This document shows, one piece after another, positions 46,737 to 53,965 of a stretch of DNA of 64,000 nt. The DNA is from Thermovenabulum sp049701175. Lineage in GTDB: Bacteria; Bacillota; Thermosediminibacteria; Thermosediminibacterales; Thermosediminibacteraceae. The translations under genes and the position numbers were made by a program. The stretch spans positions 1 through 64,000 of the forward strand of contig NZ_JBNATW010000006.1 in the NCBI RefSeq assembly GCF_049701175.1, read 5' to 3'. Position 1 is the stretch's first letter. Every line of letters starts with the position of its first letter. Below the pieces are notes generated by a model, which worked only from the letters and a program-made list of their open reading frames with translations, did not search any database and was not told the origin of the DNA.

Positions 46737-48227
46737 TTAGAATTTCAGTTTTATCTTATAAAGATTATTAAGGTTTATTGTTAAATTACTATTATCACCA
46801 TTGACAAATAATAAATCATCAGCAGAAAGTTTTTTAACCTTGATATTTATACTTTTATTATCCTGTAAAATTAAGTTTCCGTCTAAATCCCACAATATTG
46901 ATACATAGCTTTTTCTCTCGAGAGGTCTTATTTCTGTAATTTGATAAGTATTTTCGTCTAATGGTAATGCATTAACTTCGTATTCGTATATTGAATTGAG
47001 AATTTCTACAACTAAGGAAGCAGAAACTAAATTCCATAAGTCTTTCGAGGTTTTAATGGTATTGGTAGATTTAAAATAATATTTTTCATCATTGTTGGAA
47101 AAATATCCTTCCAAATTAAAGATTTCGTTATATGTTCGGAGGGAGAGATTGGCGGGTAAAATTTGTCCACTTTTTAATTTTAATATATCCATTGGCAGGA
47201 TAATTTTTTCATCTATTACATTTAAAGCAGCTTCTACTACGGAGGGGTCAAAATCTTTGCCACTGCAGTTTTTAAGTTCAGTAATTATTTTGTCGATGGG
47301 GAGGTTTTTTTTGTAGCTTCTGGGAGAATAAAGGACATCTATGACATCAGCTACTTTTAAGATTCTGCTCACAAGTGGGATTTCATTACCTTTTAGACCA
47401 AAAGGATACCCGCTTCCATCATACATTTCATGGTGAGCTCTAACCCATAAGGGTATCTCGGGGTATAAATCCTCAAAAAATTCTTTTGTAATGATGTAGC
47501 TGAATTCTACGTGTTTTTTAACTTCTTCATATTCTTCATTGGCTAAAGGACCTTGTTTATTGATAATACTTTCAGGGATTCTGAGTTTACCGATATCATG
47601 AAACAAAGCAGCTAAATAAATTTTTTCAAGCTCGTCTTTAGAAAAGTTTAATTTTTTGCCTATTTCTGTTGCCCAAAATGCAACGTTAAAACCATGTAGT
47701 CTCATAGAAGGGTGATGGGTTTCTATGATATCTTCAAGAAGCATCAGAAGTTTTTTAATTTTTTCAGTTTCACTTAATTGAATGTACTTAGAATAGACGT
47801 AAGAATATATTTCAAAGATGTTGAACCTGTCGAGAAAAGAAGATAATAAAGCTTGAATGTTTTTAGTTTTTTTAATAAATCCGAAATATATACAAACGGT
47901 AATATCCTTATTTTGTTCTAATTTGATAGGTAAACATAATTCTTCGACGAAGTTTTTATTCAATGGATAAATAATATCATTCTCTTCATAGAAATAAATG
48001 GGTTTATTTTTTTCGCAGGCGAGAGATATAAGGTTGTTATTATCCAAAGTAGAAGGGAATTTTGAATTTATACTGTTATTGTTACTGCATAATTCTTCTA
48101 TAAAGAAAACTTTATTTTTATTAACTAAAAGAATACTAATATTTTCTATATTAAATTCATTTTTAAAGACTGAAAGATTTTTTATTAAATCAATATCCTC
48201 TTTAATTTTGTCAAAACAAGTATTCAT
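46737..48227 (-). CDS. HD-GYP domain protein (probable c-di-GMP phosphodiesterase)
   Basis: 496 residues. The central HD-GYP domain (about 165-340) has the metal ligands and signature: LAALFHDIGKLRIPE, VRAHHEMYDGSGYPFGLKG, VADVIDVLYSPRSYKK. The first 150 residues resemble a degenerate GAF-like sensor and the last 140 are unknown. These enzymes hydrolyse cyclic di-GMP. The ATG at 48227 follows AGGAGGG; a TTG six bases earlier is too close to it. It is transcribed away from the chemoreceptor gene, which suggests a shared role in motility or surface behaviour. Confidence 0.9.
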   Translation of the reverse strand: MNTCFDKIKEDIDLIKNLSVFKNEFNIENISILLVNKNKVFFIEELCSNNNSINSKFPSTLDNNNLISLACEKNKPIYFYEENDIIYPLNKNFVEELCLPIKLEQNKDITVCIYFGFIKKTKNIQALLSSFLDRFNIFEIYSYVYSKYIQLSETEKIKKLLMLLEDIIETHHPSMRLHGFNVAFWATEIGKKLNFSKDELEKIYLAALFHDIGKLRIPESIINKQGPLANEEYEEVKKHVEFSYIITKEFFEDLYPEIPLWVRAHHEMYDGSGYPFGLKGNEIPLVSRILKVADVIDVLYSPRSYKKNLPIDKIITELKNCSGKDFDPSVVEAALNVIDEKIILPMDILKLKSGQILPANLSLRTYNEIFNLEGYFSNNDEKYYFKSTNTIKTSKDLWNLVSASLVVEILNSIYEYEVNALPLDENTYQITEIRPLERKSYVSILWDLDGNLILQDNKSINIKVKKLSADDLLFVNGDNSNLTINLNNLYKIKLKF

Positions 48228-48430
48228 TTTCAAAGCCCTCCTTCACCTTTGTTGATATATAAAAAAATTTTTAATATGAGATGAATATTTTGATTTTCTT
48301 TTCTCCCTGTTTATAATATTCTACAAATATATGGAAAATCTTGTATATAATAACAAAAAAAATCAATATTTTTTAAAAATAAATACTTTCATGTCAATTG
48401 CTTAATGTGAGAATACTGCTAAATAGTAGT

Positions 48431-48473
48431 CGTTAGCTTAAGTCAAGGGTGCCCACTACGAGGTGGAGTCTAA
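48431..48473 (+). mobile_element. Small group IIC intron domain I remnant
   Basis: A segment of about 43 bp (CGTTAGCT, CAAGGGTGCCCA, CGAGGTGGAGTCT) matches 35412-35454 of the other intron remnant at roughly four positions in five. Nothing else of the intron is recognisable. It lies in the leader of the chemoreceptor gene, ending about 30 nt before its start codon. Confidence 0.55.
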
Positions 48474-48505
48474 TAAATATAAAAAGTGCAAAGGGGGTAA
48501 AAGAA

Positions 48506-50239
48506 ATGGTAGCAGGTAACAATGCTGAAAAGAGTAATAATCTTTTAAAAAACATCAGGTTTACTAATTTGCTCCTTTTGTTTATTGTAATTATTGCAAT
48601 TTCTTTAGGTTCGATTTCACTACTTGCAATTAAAGACATGAAGGTTCTAAGTGATGATATGAACAACCTTTATAATGATAGAATGCTGCCTTCGCTCCAA
48701 TTAAAGGAAATGGAAACAGACTCTTATAAAATAAGAGTAGCCTTGGTTCAAATGGTACATTCAAACAGGTATGATGCTGATTTAGAAAAACAAATCAATG
48801 AAAAAAAGGATAGTGTAAATAAAATATTGGATTCGTATAGAAACTCAAAAATGAGCGATGAACAAAGACAAATGTTTAGCGAAATAGAAAGCAGTTACAG
48901 GGTGTATATGGATAATGCTGCGTTATTGATAGGTAAACTTAAAACAAACAATATAATATCAGAAGCGGAAATTCAAAAATTAGACGAACTGACAGCAAAT
49001 ATGCAGAATGCCATAGATAATCTGGTTAGGTTAAATGCCGAGACTGCGGCTGATGTAGTAAATAAGGCTAATTCAGCATATTCTAAATCGAGAAATATAT
49101 TTATTGGATTATTTATAATAATAACAGCTATCGCTGTAATTTTAGGAGTTATTCTTTTGAGATTTTTAAGAGCATCAATGGCACAAATTAATTTTGTTGC
49201 AGAAAGGCTTAGTCAATATGACTTTACAGTAGAATTGGATGAAAGCGGGAACAACGAATTTGCTCAGATGAACAGATCTTTAAAAATTATTATAGAAAAT
49301 ATCAAGAAAGCAATAGGGGAAGTAAAGAACGAGGCAGAAAAATTAGCGGCAAGTTCGCAGAACCTTACGGCGGTGTCTGAGGAAATGGCGTCTTCTTCAC
49401 AGGAGCTTGCGAAGACGATGCAACAGGTGGCAGAAGGAGCAACGTCGCAAGCTAATGACCTGCAGGATATAGTCAGCCTTATTGCGGTATTAACAAATAA
49501 TATAGAGAATGTATATAAGGAACTTCAGGATGTAAAAAATGAAACAGATAATACGACGGATAAAGCTAATATAGGTAAGCGAGAAATGGATAAACTTATA
49601 AAGTCAATAGAAGAAATAAGACATGCATTTGAAGTTGTAATAACAAAGGTCAATAATCTTACCAACTCAGTAAGAGAGATAAACAATATAACGAATTTGA
49701 TAAATGAAATATCGGAACAAACCAACTTGCTCGCACTTAATGCGGCAATAGAAGCTGCAAGAGCAGGAGAATTGGGAAGAGGATTTGCTGTGGTAGCGGA
49801 AGAGGTAAGAAAACTTGCAGAAGGGACTAAAAAATCGACAGAGGAGATAAAGCAATTAATAAGTTTAATACAGAAGGATACACAAGAGGTTATAGAAACA
49901 TCAGATGAAGTAGAAAACTTTATAGAAGCGCAAACAAGCGCAGTAGAAAATACAGTTAAAGCCTTTGCTGACATATTGGATTCAGTGAGAAACATAGCTC
50001 CATTAATGGATAGAACGTATCAGGGAATGGATGAAATAGTGAAATCTAAAAATGAAGTTTTGAGCAAGGTAGAAGCTGTAAGTTCGGTAACTCAGGAACA
50101 CTCAGCTGCGGCGGAGGAAGTTGCGGCATCCTCTGAGGAACTTTCAGCATCATCTGAGGAAGTTGCGGCAACAGCTCAAAGCTTAAGTTCTATGGCAGTT
50201 GATTTAGCTAATATAGTTAATAGATTTAAAGTTGCATAA
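48506..50239 (+). CDS. Methyl-accepting chemotaxis protein
   Basis: 577 residues: transmembrane helix 1 (about 18-40), a 4-helix-bundle type sensor (about 40-195), helix 2 (IFIGLFIIITAIAVILGVIL), HAMP, and the cytoplasmic signalling domain with hairpin tip EISEQTNLLALNAAIEAARA. Serine/alanine/glutamate-rich methylation helices flank it (EEVAASSEELSASSEEVAAT). It signals to CheA and CheW, which are not in this window. The ATG at 48506 has AAGGGGG upstream; a longer reading frame would include the intron remnant. Confidence 0.93.
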   Translation: MVAGNNAEKSNNLLKNIRFTNLLLLFIVIIAISLGSISLLAIKDMKVLSDDMNNLYNDRMLPSLQLKEMETDSYKIRVALVQMVHSNRYDADLEKQINEKKDSVNKILDSYRNSKMSDEQRQMFSEIESSYRVYMDNAALLIGKLKTNNIISEAEIQKLDELTANMQNAIDNLVRLNAETAADVVNKANSAYSKSRNIFIGLFIIITAIAVILGVILLRFLRASMAQINFVAERLSQYDFTVELDESGNNEFAQMNRSLKIIIENIKKAIGEVKNEAEKLAASSQNLTAVSEEMASSSQELAKTMQQVAEGATSQANDLQDIVSLIAVLTNNIENVYKELQDVKNETDNTTDKANIGKREMDKLIKSIEEIRHAFEVVITKVNNLTNSVREINNITNLINEISEQTNLLALNAAIEAARAGELGRGFAVVAEEVRKLAEGTKKSTEEIKQLISLIQKDTQEVIETSDEVENFIEAQTSAVENTVKAFADILDSVRNIAPLMDRTYQGMDEIVKSKNEVLSKVEAVSSVTQEHSAAAEEVAASSEELSASSEEVAATAQSLSSMAVDLANIVNRFKVA

Positions 50240-50256
50240 GTTAGTTTAATGTAGAA

Positions 50257-50448
50257 CTATTGGTTTTTGATGTGGGGGCTATAAAAGGTCCCTTTTTTAA
50301 TTGCTTTTAAAACATTGTCAGATTGTTGAACGATTATGATACCTACCAGAATTACTATTGTTCCGATAACCAGTTGTATAGTTATTTTTTCTTTAAGAAA
50401 TAACCAGGCTAACAAACTGGCCAATAAAGGTTTTATAAAAAATATCAT
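50257..50448 (-). pseudogene. C-terminal remnant of an EamA/DMT-family transporter
   Basis: 63 codons reading FFIKPLLASLLAWLFLKEKI, then QLVIGTIVILVGIIIVQQS: the last two helices of an EamA (drug/metabolite) transporter, which normally has ten. In-frame sequence upstream (to about 50510) no longer resembles the family, so at least 75 percent of the gene is missing. Left between the chemoreceptor and the SRP RNA. Confidence 0.75.
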
Positions 50449-50511
50449 TGATCCAGAAATTTTTCTATGTGAATAATCTAGTGGATAGCTACAATTGGGG
50501 ACTTATACACC

Positions 50512-50540
50512 TTGCTATTTTTAATAAAAGCAGTTATAAT
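50512..50540 (+). promoter_or_regulatory. SigA promoter of the SRP RNA
   Basis: TTGCTA (50512-50517), 17-bp spacer, TATAAT (50535-50540), about 40 nt before the mature RNA, consistent with a processed precursor. Confidence 0.7.
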
Positions 50541-50583
50541 TAAACATATAGAATTTATTTAAAAAATATTTGATAACAATCTT

Positions 50584-50852
50584 GGCCGTGCTAGACGGGG
50601 AGGTAGCGGTGCCCTGCACCCACAATCCGCTGCAGTGGGGTCGAATTCCTTCCCGAGGTTTTTTCCCTGTGGGGACCGGCCGGGACAAGTGGCAAAGAAG
50701 GTTGGGTCCTGCGCAATGGGAACTTCCGAACCCCGCCAGGTCCGGGAGGAAGCAACGGTAAGGAAGCACTCCCATGTGCCGCGGGGCAGCCTGACCGGAG
50801 CTAACTATCCCTGTATCGCCCGGAGGGAAAAATCGACGGAAGGTGCACGGCC
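50584..50852 (+). ncRNA. ffs: Signal recognition particle RNA, large (Alu-containing) type
   Basis: 269 nt with pairing ends GGCCGTGC / GCACGGCC. The Alu domain CTAGACGGGGAGGTAGCGG and the S-domain tetraloop helix with GGTCCTGCGCAATGGGAA and CAGGTCCGGGAGGAAGCAAC match the Bacillus scRNA. It guides Ffh and FtsY in co-translational protein export. Same neighbourhood as in B. subtilis (tadA - scr - dnaX). Confidence 0.95.
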
Positions 50853-50877
50853 TTAACTATTATTATATTGGATAAAT

Positions 50878-50915
50878 GGGGTAGGTATTTAAGAAAAAGC
50901 CTACCCTTATTAATT
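50878..50915 (+). terminator. Terminator of the SRP RNA
   Basis: GGGTAGG (50879-50885) / CCTACCC (50900-50906), followed by T-rich sequence. Confidence 0.8.
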
Positions 50916-51021
50916 TTTGTTAAAAGTAGTGATATATAAGGGTTTTATAAAGAAAATAAAAGAAATAAGGTATAAAGTTCGAAAAAACAACAAAAAATGT
51001 TAAAAAATGAGCAAAATTGCT

Positions 51022-51049
51022 TGAAAAATAAAAATGCTGTGCTATAATT
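51022..51049 (+). promoter_or_regulatory. SigA promoter of the magnesium operon
   Basis: TTGAAA (51022-51027), 16-bp spacer, extended -10 TGCTATAAT (51041-51049); transcription would start just upstream of the M-box. Confidence 0.7.
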
Positions 51050-51055
51050 GTAATT

Positions 51056-51206
51056 GAGGAAACTCGGTAGGCGAGGCTCCTACAAGGATACAGGCTGCTG
51101 CCGCGAAAGATTGGAGACAATCTTAGCTGGTAAACAGGTTTTGCCGAACGGCAAGGCTTAACCTAATGCAGCTTATTAAGCCATGTAGTGCCAAAGCTTG
51201 TACGAG
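51056..51206 (+). promoter_or_regulatory. M-box magnesium riboswitch aptamer
   Basis: Conserved M-box segments in order: GGTAGGCGAGGCTCCTAC, GGATACAGGCTGCTGCCG, GCTGGTAAACAGG, CCGAACGGCAAGG, TTAACCTAATGCAGC, GCCATGTAGTGCCAAAGCTT. The closing helix P1 pairs CTCGGTA (51063-51069) with TACGAG (51201-51206), one bulge. Mg2+ binding compacts the fold and stabilises P1, turning off downstream expression. Confidence 0.9.
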
Positions 51207-51273
51207 GTTAAATTGGTAGGTTTTTGCCTTCACCTCGTCACAAGCAAGAGACAGGAGAAGGCTTTTTTTATTT
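51202..51273 (+). terminator. M-box expression platform: antiterminator and terminator
   Basis: Terminator stem GCCTTC (51226-51231) / GAAGGC (51257-51262), extended inwards, followed by seven T. Its 5' arm contains ACCTCGT (51232-51238), which is complementary to ACGAGGT (51202-51208), the 3' strand of P1. P1 formation at high Mg2+ thus frees the terminator; at low Mg2+ the 51202-51208 segment can hold the terminator open. Confidence 0.8.
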
Positions 51274-51317
51274 ACTTATTTTAAGGAAAATTAAGTTAAA
51301 AGGAGATGGTTTCTTAA

Positions 51318-51374
51318 ATGGACGGTAACCCTGCCAGTAGAACTTTACAAAAACTTGGTGGGGGGATGAAGTAA
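51318..51374 (+). CDS. Candidate 18-residue leader peptide between M-box and mgtE-like gene
   Basis: ATG at 51318, stop TAA 51372-51374, product MDGNPASRTLQKLGGGMK. AAAGGAG (51299-51305) lies 12 nt upstream. The last codons (51358-51368) form the first arm of hairpin A:B described in the next entry, so ribosome movement through this frame would change the folding ahead of the next gene. It lies after the M-box terminator. I know no family for the peptide. Expression is not proven. Confidence 0.55.
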   Translation: MDGNPASRTLQKLGGGMK

Positions 51375-51417
51375 GGAAAAACATCCCCCCACAAAAAATA
51401 ATAAGGGGGGATGTTTT
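51358..51417 (+). promoter_or_regulatory. Two mutually exclusive hairpins controlling the ribosome site of the mgtE-like gene
   Basis: Arm A GTGGGGGGATG (51358-51368) pairs perfectly over 11 bp with arm B CATCCCCCCAC (51382-51392). Arm B with four preceding A (51378-51390) can instead pair over 13 bp with GGGGGGATGTTTT (51405-51417), which contains the Shine-Dalgarno sequence right before the ATG at 51418. A:B leaves the ribosome site open; B:C closes it. No T-run follows A:B on the plus strand, so it is not a terminator. Confidence 0.75.
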
Positions 51418-52665
51418 ATGAAAAATATAACGAGCTTTTACCTCAGCAGGGTAATAGGAAACAGGGTTTCTTACGGAGGAAAGGTTTTTGGGAAGCTTGT
51501 CGACTTAGCGGTAGATGTTAATTTTGAAAAGCCTAAGGTAGTAGCTGCTCTAATTAGGGAAAGTGGAGAAGAGAGGTTTTACGATTTTTCTTTCTTTGAG
51601 ATAAAGAAAGAAAAGGGGCAGTATCGAATAAGCTGCACAGATAAAAGGCCTGTGGATATAGATATTGACAGGACAATGAGGCTTGTGAAGCACATCCTCG
51701 ACAAACAAATAGTAGATATAAATGGGAGAAAAGTTGTAAGGGTAAATGATGTAAGACTTGCAGTTCTTTCAACAGGAACTTATGCGGTAGCCGTGGATAT
51801 AGGTGTTGAAGGGCTTTTAAGGAGGCTTGGGCTTGCAAAGCCAATAAAAAAATTTTTTAAAAACTTTGGGAAAAATATTACATCAAAGTTTATTTTATGG
51901 GATTACGTACAGCCCATTACTTCTGCCAAGTCGGATTTAAAAATTTCCATGAGCTACAATAAACTTTACACCCTGCATCCTTCAGACCTTGCCGATATTA
52001 TCGAAGACCTCGACAAAAAGACTCAGGCTGCAGTGTTTGCATCCCTTGATGACGAGAAGGCAGCAGATGTTTTAGAAGAACTTGAGACAAAAGCTCAAAT
52101 TAACGTACTTGAAAGCCTTCCAGTTGAAAAGGCTGCCGATGTTTTGGAAAAAATGCCCTTTGATGAAGCTGCAGACATACTCGACGATATAAACAAGGAA
52201 AGGGCAGACAAGATATTAAACGAAATGGATGTACGGGCTTCACGTGAAATAAAAGAGCTGATGCAGTATCCGGAACATACAGTAGGAAGTATTATGGTGA
52301 GGGACTTTATATCCTTTAAGACCACCTTTACCGTTGAGGATACTATAAAAGAGCTCAGGAGGATAAAACCTGATGCGGATGTGATATATTACCTTTATGT
52401 TACCGATGAAATAGGGAAGCTCGTAGGAGTGGTGTCCTTAAGGGATCTTGTGATAGCAGAGCCGGATACACCCCTTAAAGACATAATGAAACAAGACGTA
52501 ATTTTTGTCAAGGATACTGATGACGTAAATTCCCTTATCGGTATTATTTCTAAATACAGCTTATTGGCTGTCCCCGTAATCGATGCAGAAAAAAGGCTTA
52601 TAGGGGTCGTAATTATAAACGACATTGTGTATGAACTCCTTAAACGAAACAGAAGAATGGCATAA
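51418..52665 (+). CDS. Soluble MgtE-like protein: PRC-barrel, MgtE_N and CBS domains, no membrane domain
   Basis: 415 residues. N-terminal PRC-barrel-like half (about 1-150, GKVFGKLVDLAVDV; VDINGRKVVRVNDVRLAV). MgtE_N superhelix repeats follow (about 185-285, LHPSDLADIIEDLDKKTQAA; VEKAADVLEKMPFDEAADIL). A CBS pair lies at about 290-410 (VGSIMVRDFISFKTTFTVED; IGVVIINDIVYELL). In MgtE channels the MgtE_N and CBS domains sense Mg2+ and gate a five-helix pore; here the pore is absent and there are no hydrophobic helices. It lies 24 nt before the NRAMP gene, under the M-box. Likely a cytoplasmic Mg2+-sensing partner of that transporter (inference). Confidence 0.88.
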   Translation: MKNITSFYLSRVIGNRVSYGGKVFGKLVDLAVDVNFEKPKVVAALIRESGEERFYDFSFFEIKKEKGQYRISCTDKRPVDIDIDRTMRLVKHILDKQIVDINGRKVVRVNDVRLAVLSTGTYAVAVDIGVEGLLRRLGLAKPIKKFFKNFGKNITSKFILWDYVQPITSAKSDLKISMSYNKLYTLHPSDLADIIEDLDKKTQAAVFASLDDEKAADVLEELETKAQINVLESLPVEKAADVLEKMPFDEAADILDDINKERADKILNEMDVRASREIKELMQYPEHTVGSIMVRDFISFKTTFTVEDTIKELRRIKPDADVIYYLYVTDEIGKLVGVVSLRDLVIAEPDTPLKDIMKQDVIFVKDTDDVNSLIGIISKYSLLAVPVIDAEKRLIGVVIINDIVYELLKRNRRMA

Positions 52666-52689
52666 AAAGGCAATAGGGAGGGAGCAAAA

Positions 52690-53931
52690 ATGATGCAGAG
52701 AAACTCGGGATTTTTGAAAAAAATGTTTTTGCTTTTCAGCGTAATAGGTCCTGGCCTTATTACAGGGATAGCAGATGATGATGCCACGGGAATTGCTACC
52801 TATGCAAGCGTAGGGGCATCTTACGGGTATAAAATGCTTTGGGGACTTTTTTTAATAACAATAAGTCTAATTGTTGTTCAAGAAATGGCAGCACGTATGG
52901 GAGCTGTTACAGGAAAGGGGCTTTCGGCTCTTATTAGGGAAAATTTTGGCGTAAAAATGACCCTTTTTGCCATGGTTACGCTTCTTATTACGAATCTTGC
53001 TATTACTATTGCAGATTTTGCGGGAGCTGCTGCAAGCCTTGAAATACTAAATATTCCCAAGTACATTTCCATGCCTATTGTTGCCTTATTGGTATGGACG
53101 GTTACTTTAAGAGGATCTTATAAAAAAGCAGAGAGGTTTTTTCTTGCCATTTCCCTCGTAATGATATCTTATATTATTGCAGCTTTTCTTGTAAAACCCG
53201 ATTGGGGCGAGGTTATTAGAAACACCTTCATCCCTACTTTTAGCTTTGACAGGGATTTTGTTCTTATGTTTATTGCGATGGTGGGTACAACTATAACACC
53301 TTGGATGCAGTTTTACCATCAGGCTTCGGTGGTAGATAAAGGAATAGATATAGAGCATTATGAATACGAAAAGATGGATGTGGTAATTGGGGCTTTGGTA
53401 AGCAACATTCTTGCATTTTTTATCATAGTTACCACAGCTGCTACCTTAAATAAAGCGGGCATAAGCATAGAAATGGCAGAGGATGCAGCAATAGCTTTAA
53501 AACCCCTTGCAGGGAATTATGCTTCTACCCTTTTTGCCGTTGGACTTTTTGGGGCTTCTTTAATTGCAGCTCATATTGTCCCACTTTCTACTGCTTATGC
53601 CATAACCGAAGCGTTTGGGTTTGAAAACGGGCTTGATAAAAAATTTAAAGAAGCTCCGGTTTTTTACGGGATAATACTATTTTTTATTATAATAGGCTCC
53701 GGGGTCATATTCCTGCCCAGCTCCCTTTTTATTAAGCTCATCATTATTTCACAGGAAGTTACAGGTATCTTGACGCCGATTATCCTTATATATATGATAA
53801 AACTTACAAACAACAAAGATGTAATGGGGGAATATACCAACAGCGGTGCCTTTAACATAGTAGCTTGGATAACTGTAGGATTTATAATTTTCCTTACAAT
53901 AGTCCTTACTGTCTCTCCCTTTTTAAGCTGA
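52690..53931 (+). CDS. NRAMP-family transporter, probable Mg2+-type (NRMT-like)
   Basis: 413 residues, about 11 helices. It opens GPGLITGIADDDATGIATYA: the classical NRAMP helix-1 motif DPGN is replaced by DDDATG. Helix 6 reads TTITPWMQFYHQASVVDKG instead of the MPH motif used for Mn2+/Fe2+. Such changes are known in the NRAMP-related magnesium transporters. Together with the M-box and the MgtE-like partner this suggests Mg2+ uptake, but substrate specificity is inferred. ATG at 52690 or 52693 after AGGGAGGGAG. Confidence 0.88.
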   Translation: MMQRNSGFLKKMFLLFSVIGPGLITGIADDDATGIATYASVGASYGYKMLWGLFLITISLIVVQEMAARMGAVTGKGLSALIRENFGVKMTLFAMVTLLITNLAITIADFAGAAASLEILNIPKYISMPIVALLVWTVTLRGSYKKAERFFLAISLVMISYIIAAFLVKPDWGEVIRNTFIPTFSFDRDFVLMFIAMVGTTITPWMQFYHQASVVDKGIDIEHYEYEKMDVVIGALVSNILAFFIIVTTAATLNKAGISIEMAEDAAIALKPLAGNYASTLFAVGLFGASLIAAHIVPLSTAYAITEAFGFENGLDKKFKEAPVFYGIILFFIIIGSGVIFLPSSLFIKLIIISQEVTGILTPIILIYMIKLTNNKDVMGEYTNSGAFNIVAWITVGFIIFLTIVLTVSPFLS

Positions 53932-53965
53932 TGTTATACCTTTTTTAAGGAATGGAGGGGCTTTC

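Noticed and set aside
51358..51392. Hairpin A:B read as a rho-independent terminator
   Set aside because: The 11-bp stem is followed by an A-rich sequence, not T; the alternative pairing with the ribosome site explains it better.
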